From UBA10438 sp044238605 (lineage in GTDB: Bacteria > Bacteroidota > Ignavibacteria > Kapaibacteriales > Kapaibacteriaceae): 64,000 nt of DNA. The notes beneath the pieces were generated by a model. It ran no database searches and was not told the origin of the DNA. It worked only from the letters and a program-made list of their open reading frames with translations. Made by a program: the position numbers and the translations under genes. Shown one piece after another: positions 26,468 through 35,116 of this stretch. The DNA is taken from contig JBIICY010000003.1 of the NCBI GenBank assembly GCA_044238605.1, positions 124,001 to 188,000 of the forward strand, read 5' to 3'. Numbering within the stretch: the stretch's first letter is position 1; each line of letters starts with the position of its first letter.

Positions 26468-28224
26468 TCCCCAGCAATTGGGTTCGTCATTACAGGGGGC
26501 TTGGGCATGTCTCCCTCGAGCGGACGCACCTCTACATCTTCGATGAGGATGTCCGGTGTAACGATCGATGCCTGTACGTATGCAGCCCCTCCGCTGATGA
26601 AGGATGGAATCACACTTGGTGCAAGAACGTTGTGCACAGTCTTCTGTTTGGACACAGCGAGAATATCCTTGAAGATCGATGGTGCTAGACCTGCTGCTTC
26701 TACACCGCGTATCAGTTCTTCGCGTCCGTCAGGATATACGCGGTACGCACGGAGAAGACCGAGCTTGCCTTCACCTTGAGAAATCGGCAGATCTGATCCG
26801 GTCTGACGAAACACCCCTGTGAACAGCAGATTCTGGTCCATCGCAAGGCGTGCGATGATGCCGTACGGCAGCTGACGGCTTTGAACAAGTTTCAATAGCA
26901 TCTTCTTGAGTTCAGCACCCGTCTTTGTCTTCTTGGCATCTGTGGACGTCAATGACACTACACTGAACATTGCTCCACCACCACGATAGTGTCCGTTGCT
27001 GGAATCAATGCGCTTTGTTGGTACTCGCGACGAAAGCAACGTCTGCAGGTATCCCTTGGTTACTACATCGACGTTCTGTGCCGGGATTCCCTCATCATCC
27101 ACCTTATAGTGTCCGGTAAGCACTGTTCCCATGTATGAGGGCATTAGCGGTTCTGCTGTAACAGAGAGAAACTCTGGCAACACACGTGCACCGATCTTGT
27201 TCTGGAACGCCATAGACCGTTCGTTCGTTGAAAAGCCCCCTTCTGAAAGGGGCTGGCGCTGCGCTACAAGATTTGGGGCAAAGAACTGTCCAATCAACGT
27301 TCCTGCGGCTTGTCCTTCAAACAACACTGGTCCTGAGTAGGCTTCTATCGTTGGTGCATCAACAAGTGTTGTTAGAACATCAGCAACCACAGTTGCAGCC
27401 CTGGTCAAGGAATCGTCGTTCGGGAACTCTTCTGGAGTTCGTGCATAGACGGCATACGTCTGTGCCAGCGGCATCCCATCGGTTGCCTGCGTTGTTGCTA
27501 TGATCTCGAGTCCTGCACTGCATTCAATCTTATGACTTCGCGCACCGCTGGAGTTGATATAGTAGGTCTCCTTCGGGATCACTTCGATGCCTACTCGGGA
27601 AGCCTGAATCCCGGGATATGAACGGAACACAGCGCTGATATTCTTCGCGCGCTCCGCCAGCTGAGATGGCTTAGGACGATAGAGATCTCGGCTAAGATCA
27701 TTCACTGAATACTGCTGAGCAATGCGGTAATCCCACGTTGTGTCTTTGCGCGTGCGGTTCTTCAGTGTAGACTCTTTCTTTGAGTAGATCTCTACTGCCT
27801 GCTTGTAGCATGCATCTGTTGCAAGCCATACCTCACGTCGCAAGACTTCTGGACGCAATTCAAATGGGATAAGGCGGTTCTTGTAACCTTCTTCATCATC
27901 GCTCGATCCAAAGAATCCGAGACTTACATCAAAGAAATTCGTGTTGTCGAACTTCGGCGTACCGATATGCATTCTCACGGACAGCACAGCACGCGTGCCA
28001 GTGTCGATGTCCTCGATAGCTCCCTGCATCGCATGGACGGTAACACTTCGGCGTATCTGCAGTGTGTACTCGATCTGATAGGGGGCTGGTAAGTTGCCAA
28101 TACGCAGCTCCTTGATAGAGCGCTGCATCTCGAGCTGCAAGGTGCTGAAGATTTCCTGTTCGCTCATGGGCTGTGCCGAAGCGCCAGCCGAGATCAGAGC
28201 AAGTGCACAAAGGAAGCGTATCAT
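26464..28224 (-). CDS. Secreted TldD/PmbA-family protein lacking the metal motif (TldE-like)
   Basis: The 586-residue product has a signal peptide (MIRFLCALALISAGASA) and the TldD/PmbA fold, seen in GPVLFEGQAAGTLIGQFF, LTGHYKVDDEGIPAQNVDVV and SNGHYRGGG. At the place where the neighbour has HEIFGH this protein has no such histidines, as in TldE/PmbA, the non-metal partner of the TldD-TldE protease. It overlaps the upstream tldD-like gene by 4 nt, so a heterodimer is likely. Substrate unknown. Confidence 0.87.
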   Translation of the reverse strand: MIRFLCALALISAGASAQPMSEQEIFSTLQLEMQRSIKELRIGNLPAPYQIEYTLQIRRSVTVHAMQGAIEDIDTGTRAVLSVRMHIGTPKFDNTNFFDVSLGFFGSSDDEEGYKNRLIPFELRPEVLRREVWLATDACYKQAVEIYSKKESTLKNRTRKDTTWDYRIAQQYSVNDLSRDLYRPKPSQLAERAKNISAVFRSYPGIQASRVGIEVIPKETYYINSSGARSHKIECSAGLEIIATTQATDGMPLAQTYAVYARTPEEFPNDDSLTRAATVVADVLTTLVDAPTIEAYSGPVLFEGQAAGTLIGQFFAPNLVAQRQPLSEGGFSTNERSMAFQNKIGARVLPEFLSVTAEPLMPSYMGTVLTGHYKVDDEGIPAQNVDVVTKGYLQTLLSSRVPTKRIDSSNGHYRGGGAMFSVVSLTSTDAKKTKTGAELKKMLLKLVQSRQLPYGIIARLAMDQNLLFTGVFRQTGSDLPISQGEGKLGLLRAYRVYPDGREELIRGVEAAGLAPSIFKDILAVSKQKTVHNVLAPSVIPSFISGGAAYVQASIVTPDILIEDVEVRPLEGDMPKPPVMTNPIAGD

Positions 28225-29960
28225 GGCTGGCCTCCTGCCGATACGGTTGGATCAGAAAGCAGTGGTGGTTTAGCCTGCGACTTCTGCTTCTTCTGAACTT
28301 CGATCGTAGATACAAGAAGACTTGGCGAGCTGGCACTTACAGGCACTCCGCCTGATTCTGCCCCGCACACGCCGTTGAAGATGCCGATATCATCAGCCGC
28401 TGCAACGATGTTGTTGAAAGTGGTTAACGGGGTGCCGATAAGGTCAACACCGCGTACGAGCTCATCGGGACGTCCATCGGCAAAGATCTTGTAGACAACC
28501 AACGGCTGAACATTAAATGCGTTTGGAACCGTACGCCCAGTAAATGTAAAGCCCCCTTGAATGTCTTCGAAAAGCAATCCGAATTCCTTGTTCTGCTTTG
28601 TGCACTCTTTGCGTAGCATTGATCGAAGAGTGTCGTACGGAACAGTTCTGCTCGTTTGTACGATCAGGTTGGACTGGCGAGAAACTGTTTTGAGTCCTGC
28701 CTGACGTCTGCCGTGTCCGTTTGAAGTCGGGAAGTTCTCAATCGGTGCGCGATTTGTAAGGAAGCTCCTAAACATGCCGCTATCTACAGCAACGACGCGA
28801 TTGCCCGGCATGCCTTCATCGTCGTACTTGTAGGCTCCAACGATGTCCTTGCCGGCAAGTTGCTTTAATGTTGGATCAAAGACCACACTGATAAACTCTG
28901 GTAGGATCTTCTTATTCAAAAAGGGCTTGAATGTCTGACTTGAGTTTACATCCTTTTGGCGGTGGCCTTCTACACGGTGACCAAAGATCTCGTGGAAAAA
29001 CACTCCTGCACTCCGGCCAGAGAGAATTGCTGGACCCGTGTATGTTTCCATCAGGGGAGCTGTGCGAAGTCTCGTGCAGAGATCTAACAGGCGCGCTACA
29101 TCGGCTTCGAGCTCTTTCATCGATGGCAGGCGCTCTGTGGAGTATGCGGAGTAGCTTTCATACAATGGCAAACTCATTCCGTCATCGGCCTTGCTCTTGA
29201 CGATAACAAACATCTTTACGATAGGCTCGGATGTCTGAATTCGAGATCCGTCTGTATTGACGAAGTACTTAACAAGATTCTCCGCCTGAAATGTCACACG
29301 TCCTGTAAGAATGTGCTTCTTGCCCGCACACATCCCGCTCAACGCACGAGCGCGATCGCGCCAGAGCGTGGTGTCAAAGCGCAGTGGCTGGATGTTTTCG
29401 ATGTAACGGTGGGCAGATTCCTGTGAAAGATCTGCTGAGGAATCTTCTTCCTTGACCTTTACCTGAAGATTCGTGACAACCTTTCCAAAGCGCTCCGCTG
29501 CAGACTTATAGGCTTTGTCGGTGGCAGACCAGATAACACTCTGGAGCGCACGGACGTCGTTGGTGAGAGGCATTTCCACGCCTCGCGTGCCCCTTCCCAT
29601 TTCAAATGCTACACCGCGAATGCTGCGGGTATTGTCGAGTTTGTGAGAGCCCACGCGCAGGTCTACGTCAAGAATGCGCCGCGTTGAACTTACGTCTGCA
29701 TCCAGCGCTCCCATCGATGCAGAGATAAGCGTGGATGAGACTTCTGTAACGGAGTAGGAAACAAAATACGGAGCTGGAGATGCACTGCGCAGCTGGCTCA
29801 TCGTGCGTTGAAGCTCTGACTCCATGGCGCGCAGAACCGATGACGGCTCTTCGGCGTAGGCATGCACCTGGCAACAGCACAGAGCTATAGCAGCAAGAAC
29901 CTTAGGAGTTCTTGTGAAGAATGGTCTTGCTAACGACGTCCAAGTTTTCGTCAAGTTCAT
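28221..29960 (-). CDS. Secreted TldD-like metalloprotease
   Basis: The 579-residue protein carries the TldD zinc motif HEIFGHRVEGHR (His323, His328) and the conserved AYKYDDEGMPGNRV and SNGHGRRQ regions. Its N-terminus has a hydrophobic export segment (KVLAAIALCCCQVHAYA), whereas classical TldD is cytoplasmic. The ATG at 29960 makes a 59-nt overlap with the end of gpmA, and I found no later start before the export segment. Together with the TldE-like neighbour it probably forms an exported peptidase. Confidence 0.88.
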   Translation of the reverse strand: MNLTKTWTSLARPFFTRTPKVLAAIALCCCQVHAYAEEPSSVLRAMESELQRTMSQLRSASPAPYFVSYSVTEVSSTLISASMGALDADVSSTRRILDVDLRVGSHKLDNTRSIRGVAFEMGRGTRGVEMPLTNDVRALQSVIWSATDKAYKSAAERFGKVVTNLQVKVKEEDSSADLSQESAHRYIENIQPLRFDTTLWRDRARALSGMCAGKKHILTGRVTFQAENLVKYFVNTDGSRIQTSEPIVKMFVIVKSKADDGMSLPLYESYSAYSTERLPSMKELEADVARLLDLCTRLRTAPLMETYTGPAILSGRSAGVFFHEIFGHRVEGHRQKDVNSSQTFKPFLNKKILPEFISVVFDPTLKQLAGKDIVGAYKYDDEGMPGNRVVAVDSGMFRSFLTNRAPIENFPTSNGHGRRQAGLKTVSRQSNLIVQTSRTVPYDTLRSMLRKECTKQNKEFGLLFEDIQGGFTFTGRTVPNAFNVQPLVVYKIFADGRPDELVRGVDLIGTPLTTFNNIVAAADDIGIFNGVCGAESGGVPVSASSPSLLVSTIEVQKKQKSQAKPPLLSDPTVSAGGQP

Positions 29961-30519
29961 AGGTGATTGGCTCGCCAGTAGCGATCTCTGTTTTCAAGAT
30001 CTCATCAGGCGAAAGGTGTTCAACAAACATGATGAGAGAGCGAAGTGAATTGCCATGCGCTACCACAAGCACGTTTTTACCTTGCTTAAGAAGCGGCACG
30101 ATGTTCGCCTGAAAATACGGCTCTACGCGAGCCTGCGTGTCCTTGAGTGATTCGCCGTTCGGTGGCGGAACATCATAAGACCTGCGCCAGATATGTACCT
30201 GTTCATCTCCGTACTTCTGAGCTGTCTCAGACTTATTCAGGCCTTGCAGCTCACCATAGTGCCTCTCGTTAAGGGCTTCATCGCGGTATGTTGGAAGATC
30301 GTTGTACCCGGCGGCTGCACAAGCTATCTCAGCCGTGCGCATCGCACGCTTGAGTACGGATGTGAACAGCACATCAGCAGGGATACCCGCAAGCAAGTGG
30401 CCAGCTTTGAGAGCCTCCGCTTCACCATCGGCTGTGAGATCTACATCTACCCAGCCAGTGAAGCGGTTTTCAAGATTCCATTGTGATTGACCGTGACGAA
30501 GGAGCGTAAGTCTGCTCAT
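29902..30519 (-). CDS. gpmA: 2,3-bisphosphoglycerate-dependent phosphoglycerate mutase
   Basis: This glycolytic enzyme interconverts 3- and 2-phosphoglycerate. The 205-residue product has the phosphohistidine motif LLRHGQSQWN, the acid/base region LNERHYGELQG, and the second histidine in VAHGNSLR. It is slightly shorter than the E. coli enzyme, as in other Bacteroidota homologues. It lies 2 nt after the epimerase gene and its 3' end overlaps tldD. Confidence 0.95.
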   Translation of the reverse strand: MSRLTLLRHGQSQWNLENRFTGWVDVDLTADGEAEALKAGHLLAGIPADVLFTSVLKRAMRTAEIACAAAGYNDLPTYRDEALNERHYGELQGLNKSETAQKYGDEQVHIWRRSYDVPPPNGESLKDTQARVEPYFQANIVPLLKQGKNVLVVAHGNSLRSLIMFVEHLSPDEILKTEIATGEPITYELDENLDVVSKTILHKNS

Positions 30520-30521
30520 GA

Positions 30522-30926
30522 CTATTGCTTTGGAGAGCAGAGTTCCATGAGAACCCCGCCTGTTGATGATGGGTGGAGAAATGCGATTAGCATATCATGC
30601 GCACCATTATGGGGCGTTTCATGGATGAGTTGTATTTCTTTCGACTTCAGGCCATCAAGATCACCATTTATATCTGATGACCTGAATGCCACATGGTGGA
30701 TGCCCTCGCCGCGTTTAGCTATGAACTTGCCGATTGGTGTGTCCTCTGCCAGCGGGGCTGTTAGCTCAATGCGTACGCCGTTCAGGAGGAATGATGCTAT
30801 CGAGGCGCCGAACTCTTCAACAGTCTCCTCATGGAAGCTTTCAACGTTAAAGATCTTTCTGTAGAGCGCTTTGCCGGCTTCAAGATCTGCAACGGCTATT
30901 CCGATGTGATCGATGGCATGGATCAT
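30522..30926 (-). CDS. mce: Methylmalonyl-CoA epimerase
   Basis: The 134-residue VOC-fold protein converts (2R)- and (2S)-methylmalonyl-CoA in the propionate or succinate route. It shows IDHIGIAVADLEAG, the metal-binding HHVAFRS and a C-terminal Glu (GGVLMEL) typical of the family. It overlaps the glmU-like gene by 4 nt. No methylmalonyl-CoA mutase gene is in the window. Confidence 0.92.
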   Translation of the reverse strand: MIHAIDHIGIAVADLEAGKALYRKIFNVESFHEETVEEFGASIASFLLNGVRIELTAPLAEDTPIGKFIAKRGEGIHHVAFRSSDINGDLDGLKSKEIQLIHETPHNGAHDMLIAFLHPSSTGGVLMELCSPKQ

Positions 30927-31678
30927 ATTGAGTCCCTTTTCGAAAGGATTTCTGATGCACGTTCAAGATCTGCGATTGTATTGATCCCGTGGAGCTCTTC
31001 CCATGAAGGGGCGAGCCATGCAGACACCGTTCGGCCACGAGATTGCAGTATGCCGATGATGTCGGTGAGGTAGTATTCACCCTGGGAATTCTCGTTCGAG
31101 AGGCCTTCCAGAGCAGAGAACAAGTCTTGGCTATGCACGATGTATATGCCAGAGTTGATCTCTGCTACCATGCGTTCTTCGTCGCTCGCATCCTTATGCT
31201 CGACAATTCGCTGCAGAGTCCCGTCGGTTCCACGGATAATCCGACCATATCCTGTGGGGTCTGGCACTGCGGCTGTGAGCACAGAAACCACCGAGCCCGT
31301 GCTTTTGTGGTGCTCTGCAAACAACGTTAGTGTTTCTTGTGTAAGCAGTGGCACGTCTCCGCTGAGTATCAGGACGTCGCAGTTAGCATCAGCTAACACG
31401 CTCATGGTTTGCTGCACGGCATGGCCAGTGCCCAATTGCTGTTCCTGAACTACGCACACAGCAGATGGCATTATAGAGGCAACGAACTCCATAACGGACT
31501 CTCGTTGATGTCCAACGATTACCACAACATGTGAAGGGTGCAGAGTCTCTGCCTGCTCGAGAACGTACCCAAGCAGGGGGCGCCCCTTGAGCGGATTAAG
31601 AACCTTCGCCAGGTTCGGGTTGCCCATGCGCTTGCCCTGTCCGGCGGCAAGTATAGCAACGGCTAGTGAATTCGACAT
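30923..31678 (-). CDS. GlmU-like sugar-1-phosphate nucleotidyltransferase, single domain
   Basis: The 251-residue protein matches the uridylyltransferase domain of GlmU: LAAGQGKRMGNPNLAKVL (nucleotide-binding loop with Lys), GTGHAVQQ, LSGDVPLL, and INSGIYI. The left-handed beta-helix acetyltransferase domain of bifunctional GlmU (about 200 more residues) is absent. It probably makes UDP-GlcNAc or a related UDP-sugar, with acetylation done elsewhere. It lies 9 nt after panD in one operon. Confidence 0.88.
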   Translation of the reverse strand: MSNSLAVAILAAGQGKRMGNPNLAKVLNPLKGRPLLGYVLEQAETLHPSHVVVIVGHQRESVMEFVASIMPSAVCVVQEQQLGTGHAVQQTMSVLADANCDVLILSGDVPLLTQETLTLFAEHHKSTGSVVSVLTAAVPDPTGYGRIIRGTDGTLQRIVEHKDASDEERMVAEINSGIYIVHSQDLFSALEGLSNENSQGEYYLTDIIGILQSRGRTVSAWLAPSWEELHGINTIADLERASEILSKRDSI

Positions 31679-31687
31679 GGAATACCG

Positions 31688-32083
31688 TCAGTTATTGCGG
31701 GGCATCTTGGTGTATGCCTCAACGCTTTTGTCTACCGAAATAGGGTTGTTCTCTTCGTTAACAAGCACAACGGTTGGCTGCCAGGACTGTGCTTCTTCGT
31801 CCGGAACGGATGTGTAGCTGATGATGATGACTTCGTCGCCAACTTGGCCTTTTCGGGCGGCTGCGCCGTTCAAGCAGATGTCCCTGCTTCCGGCAGCACC
31901 GGGAATGACGTACGTTTCAAAGCGTTCGCCGTTGTTGATGTTGACAACTGAGACCTTTTCGTACGAAACGAGGTCTGCAAGCTTCATAAGTTCCACATCG
32001 ATCGTCAGGCTACCCTCGTAATAGAGATCTGCCTGCGTGATGCGAGCTCTGTGAAGTTTTGACTTAAACATGATACGATTCAT
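31688..32083 (-). CDS. panD: Aspartate 1-decarboxylase
   Basis: PanD makes beta-alanine for pantothenate and CoA. The start is ATG 32083, preceded by a GGAGG ribosome site; an upstream in-frame ATG crosses the promoter. The 131-residue proenzyme has the self-cleavage site Gly24-Ser25 (YYEGSLTID), whose serine becomes the pyruvoyl cofactor, plus LNGAAARKGQVGDEVIIISY. It is the first gene of the minus-strand operon that runs to the TldE-like gene. Confidence 0.96.
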   Translation of the reverse strand: MNRIMFKSKLHRARITQADLYYEGSLTIDVELMKLADLVSYEKVSVVNINNGERFETYVIPGAAGSRDICLNGAAARKGQVGDEVIIISYTSVPDEEAQSWQPTVVLVNEENNPISVDKSVEAYTKMPRNN

Positions 32084-32097
32084 GGCTGCCTCCGGCG

Positions 32098-32105
32098 CAA
32101 AGTTA
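32098..32105 (-). promoter_or_regulatory. panD: -7 box of panD operon
   Basis: On the minus strand this is TAACTTTG, an exact TAnnTTTG, 14 nt before ATG 32083. The GGAGG ribosome site lies in that gap, so the leader is very short. Confidence 0.55.
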
Positions 32106-32158
32106 CCGCTTTTTCGCTGGTTATGACGCACGAGACAGCTAGTTCGTATTTTGCGGCC

Positions 32159-32494
32159 ATGAAACTACGACTCTCACAAATAGCCCATGCCCGTAGCGGA
32201 GACAAGGGTGATGCAGCCAACTGTGGCGTGATCGCCTACAAGCAGGAATGGTATCCCGTGCTGCAGCAATACCTAACGAAGGAACGGGTGCAGGAGTACT
32301 TCCGTGGACTTTGTCTGGGCGAGGTTGAACGATATGAGCTGCCGAATTTATGGGCGGTGAACTTCGTACTGAACAACACGCTTGGTGGCGGAGGTACTGT
32401 TTCTCTCAAACTCGATGCTCAGGGCAAGACCGTCGCATCAGCTATGCTTATGATGGAGATGGAGATTCCGGACGGACTCATTACCCTTGATTGA
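32159..32494 (+). CDS. Stand-alone AtuA-type ferredoxin-fold domain protein
   Basis: The 111-residue product corresponds to the C-terminal domain of AtuA-like proteins of acyclic terpene/branched acyl catabolism (HARSGDKGDAANCGVIAY, ERYELPNLWAVNFVLNNTLGGGG). The large AtuA N-terminal domain is not encoded here. ATG 32159 is preferred because homologues start there and a near-consensus -7 (TATTTTG, 32147-32153) lies 5 nt upstream; an in-frame ATG at 32123 overlaps the panD promoter region. Biochemical role unknown. Confidence 0.82.
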   Translation: MKLRLSQIAHARSGDKGDAANCGVIAYKQEWYPVLQQYLTKERVQEYFRGLCLGEVERYELPNLWAVNFVLNNTLGGGGTVSLKLDAQGKTVASAMLMMEMEIPDGLITLD

Positions 32495-32497
32495 CGA

Positions 32498-32950
32498 CTA
32501 CGGACGTCCAAGGGGTGTGGCGCCACCGCATGAGGACTCGAGGGATGATAAAATCGGCCTCATCCACGCTTTGACTGTTTCGCCAGACCACTTCTTGTCC
32601 CACGTCTGGGTTACATCACTTCCGTCGAGACGGGTCGAAACAGAATAGACATCGACATAGAGCGAGTCTCCGGTATGCTGGATTCTCCATGTGCGAACTA
32701 GCGCGGTGTAGCGGTACTCTAACTCTTCTAAGGAGTCCTGCGCAACGATAACACCTTCGTTGTCGTTGCGTTCAACAACCGTAAAGCCGTGCTGATCAAA
32801 GATCGATGCAGCATTGTTCAGATACTGCGGAGTGGGACGTCTGCAGGGGATGGCGATGGTTCGCTTCCGGTCCATAAAGTGAATGGCATCGCATCCAATG
32901 AGCATTACTGCTGCAACGAGAACAACGGAACTGACCAAGGCCGGACGCAT
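32498..32950 (-). CDS. Predicted small lipoprotein
   Basis: From ATG 32950 the 150-residue product opens with a lipoprotein signal peptide (MRPALVSSVVLVAAVMLIGC), the lipobox ending at Cys20. The mature part has one mixed alpha/beta domain with no motif I recognise. The lipid anchor puts it in the cell envelope. A TAATTTG element (32980-32986, minus strand) may be its -7 box. It ends 4 nt from the end of the convergent AtuA-type gene. Confidence 0.72.
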   Translation of the reverse strand: MRPALVSSVVLVAAVMLIGCDAIHFMDRKRTIAIPCRRPTPQYLNNAASIFDQHGFTVVERNDNEGVIVAQDSLEELEYRYTALVRTWRIQHTGDSLYVDVYSVSTRLDGSDVTQTWDKKWSGETVKAWMRPILSSLESSCGGATPLGRP

Positions 32951-33016
32951 GCTTGACTCCACGTGCGAGAAAGAAAATGCAAATTAGCAACACAGGAACA
33001 ACAATAGCGACGCAGA

Positions 33017-34309
33017 ATGATCATGAAGGTTACCGAACAACAGCAGCAGTGGCTTGATAGGGCGCGAGAACTCGACGCATCAGATTCGCTCGCTGCATTT
33101 CGCGAAAGGTTTTACTTCCCAAAGCACGCAGAGGGTCAGGCACTCTATTTCTGCGGCAATTCTCTTGGATTGCAGCCAAAAACAGCCGAGAAGTACATCA
33201 AAGAAGAATTGGACGATTGGCGTGATTTCGGCGTCGAGGGCCATTTTCTTTCGCGTAGACCTTGGTTCTCCTACCACCAGTGGTTTGCTGAGCCCCTTGC
33301 CATGATTGTTGGCGCACGTCCGCACGAAGTTGTTCCAATGAATACGCTTACGGTAAATCTTCACCTGATGATGGCATCGTTCTACATGCCAACTCCAGAT
33401 CGGTATAAGATCCTCATCGTAAGCAAGGAGTTCCCGTCTGATCGCTATGCCGTAGAGACGCATCTGCGCTTTCGTGGATACGATCCAGACGATGCCATGG
33501 TAGAAGTAGGTCCGTCGAGCGGGGAGTTTGCCTCACCTGAGGACATCGTTGCATGTATTCGATCCCATGCGTCGTCTCTGGCATTGGTGGTCGTTAGCGG
33601 GGTGCATTTTTACAACGGCTCGCGCGCGGACATAGAGACAATCACACGCGTTGCACATGAGGTTGGAGCTGTAGCTGGATTTGATCTTGCGCATGCTGTA
33701 GGGAACGTAGAGCTTAAGCTGCATGATTGGGACGTTGATTTTGCAGTCTGGTGCTCGTACAAGTATCTCAATTCCGGGCCTGGCTCGGTAGGGGGCGTAT
33801 TCGTGCATGAACGGTACGCAAACTCAGCAACGCTCAACAGGCTTGCTGGTTGGTGGGGCAATGAAGAATCCACACGATTCGACTTGGCTCAAAAGTTTCG
33901 TCCGACCTACGGCACTGCTGGCTGGCAGCTCTCGAATGCTCAAGTGCTGCCTCTTGCTGCTATGCGTGCTTCCCTGGAGATCTTTATGGAAGCAGGCATG
34001 GATAGGATCTTTCGCAAGCGTGATGCACTAACAGGATTCCTTGAACAGGTGCTTCACGATGTGATTGATAAACACGACTGGATCAGCATCATTACTCCAG
34101 CAGAGCAGACAATGCGTGGCGCTCAACTGAGTGTTCGGTTCGACCGCAATGGCAAAGAGATTTACAATGATCTCATGGTCTTGGGCTGTATCGTAGACTG
34201 GAGATCGCCAGACGTGGTGAGGGTTTCTCCTGCGCCACTCTATAACTCCTTTGCAGATGTTGCCGAGTTTGGCCATCATTTTTCTGACGTATTGGAAAAG
34301 TATTCATGA
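33017..34309 (+). CDS. kynU: Kynureninase
   Basis: This PLP enzyme cleaves kynurenine (or 3-hydroxykynurenine) to anthranilate (or 3-hydroxyanthranilate) and alanine. The roughly 430-residue product has YFCGNSLGLQPK, the ring-contact region FDLAHAVGN, the PLP lysine in WCSYKYLNSGPG (Lys249 from the first ATG) and GWWGNEE. The start is ATG 33017 or 33023. No tryptophan dioxygenase or kynurenine hydroxylase gene is nearby, so its metabolic partner genes are elsewhere. It overlaps rlmB by 4 nt. Confidence 0.95.
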   Translation: MIMKVTEQQQQWLDRARELDASDSLAAFRERFYFPKHAEGQALYFCGNSLGLQPKTAEKYIKEELDDWRDFGVEGHFLSRRPWFSYHQWFAEPLAMIVGARPHEVVPMNTLTVNLHLMMASFYMPTPDRYKILIVSKEFPSDRYAVETHLRFRGYDPDDAMVEVGPSSGEFASPEDIVACIRSHASSLALVVVSGVHFYNGSRADIETITRVAHEVGAVAGFDLAHAVGNVELKLHDWDVDFAVWCSYKYLNSGPGSVGGVFVHERYANSATLNRLAGWWGNEESTRFDLAQKFRPTYGTAGWQLSNAQVLPLAAMRASLEIFMEAGMDRIFRKRDALTGFLEQVLHDVIDKHDWISIITPAEQTMRGAQLSVRFDRNGKEIYNDLMVLGCIVDWRSPDVVRVSPAPLYNSFADVAEFGHHFSDVLEKYS

Positions 34310-35088
34310 GTTCTTCACCGAATGACATATCACAATACGTAGCCGGACGCAGGGCCGTTTTTGAAGCGCTCGCATCTGGCTCGACCATAGAAAAAATCCT
34401 TATTGCCTATGGAGCAGAGGGCGGCCCCATTGTTGCTATCAGATCGGAGGCGCAGAGCCGTGGAGTTGCATGCTCAACGATGGACCGGCGTAAATTCAAC
34501 GATCTAGAACGGTCGCTTGGTCTAGCGCAGAACGACAGTCAGGGCGTGATCGCTTTGCGGGCATCAAAGCCGGCACTTACGCTCGACGAGATCCTCGAAT
34601 CTGCGCTTGCATCCTCAGGCGAACCGCTGCTTCTGGTACTCGACGGAATCACCGATCCACACAACCTCGGTGCGATAGCCCGCAGTGCAGACGGTGCCGG
34701 CGTTTTTGGATGCATCCTGCCCAGCAAGTACAGTGCGCCGATTACACCGGTTGCCATCAAAGCATCTGCAGGTGCGCTGGAAACCCTCCCGATTGCCAAG
34801 GTTGCACGTGTTTCTGAAACACTGAAGTACTGCAAGCAGAAGGGTTGGAATATCGTAGGTACGGCAGTGCCTGCTACTGCGCGGTATACAGATGCTGTGT
34901 ACAAAGGCCCAACGATCATCGTGATTGGCAATGAAGGTGAAGGTCTTCATCCAAGTGTACAGGCACAATGTGATGTGCTCGTGGAGATACCTATGTGCGG
35001 AGCAGTTTCGTCATTGAATGCATCGGTTGCCGCAGGGATCATCATGTACCAGGCCTGCGCGCAACGGCTATCTTTGCAACACTCATAA
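34306..35088 (+). CDS. rlmB: TrmH/SpoU-family RNA 2'-O-methyltransferase (RlmB-like)
   Basis: The 260-residue protein has an N-terminal RNA-binding domain (AGRRAVFEALASG) and the SPOUT catalytic domain with motif 1 DGITDPHNLGAIARSA, motif 2 IVIGNEGEGL and motif 3 CGAVSSLNASVAAGI, which form the AdoMet-binding knot. RlmB modifies G2251 of 23S rRNA; the exact target nucleotide here is by homology. It is translationally coupled to kynU. Confidence 0.92.
   Translation: MSSSPNDISQYVAGRRAVFEALASGSTIEKILIAYGAEGGPIVAIRSEAQSRGVACSTMDRRKFNDLERSLGLAQNDSQGVIALRASKPALTLDEILESALASSGEPLLLVLDGITDPHNLGAIARSADGAGVFGCILPSKYSAPITPVAIKASAGALETLPIAKVARVSETLKYCKQKGWNIVGTAVPATARYTDAVYKGPTIIVIGNEGEGLHPSVQAQCDVLVEIPMCGAVSSLNASVAAGIIMYQACAQRLSLQHS
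35069..35076 (+). promoter_or_regulatory. lysS: Possible -7 box for lysS inside the end of rlmB
   Basis: TATCTTTG is an exact TAnnTTTG located in the last codons of rlmB, about 40 nt before lysS ATG 35117. No matching -33 was found. Confidence 0.35.
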
Positions 35089-35116
35089 ACTCCCCGACTA
35101 TCAAGGAATACTGTAG

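Noticed and set aside
27234..27254. Hairpin as a transcription terminator
   Set aside because: It is in the middle of an intact gene and has no T tract.
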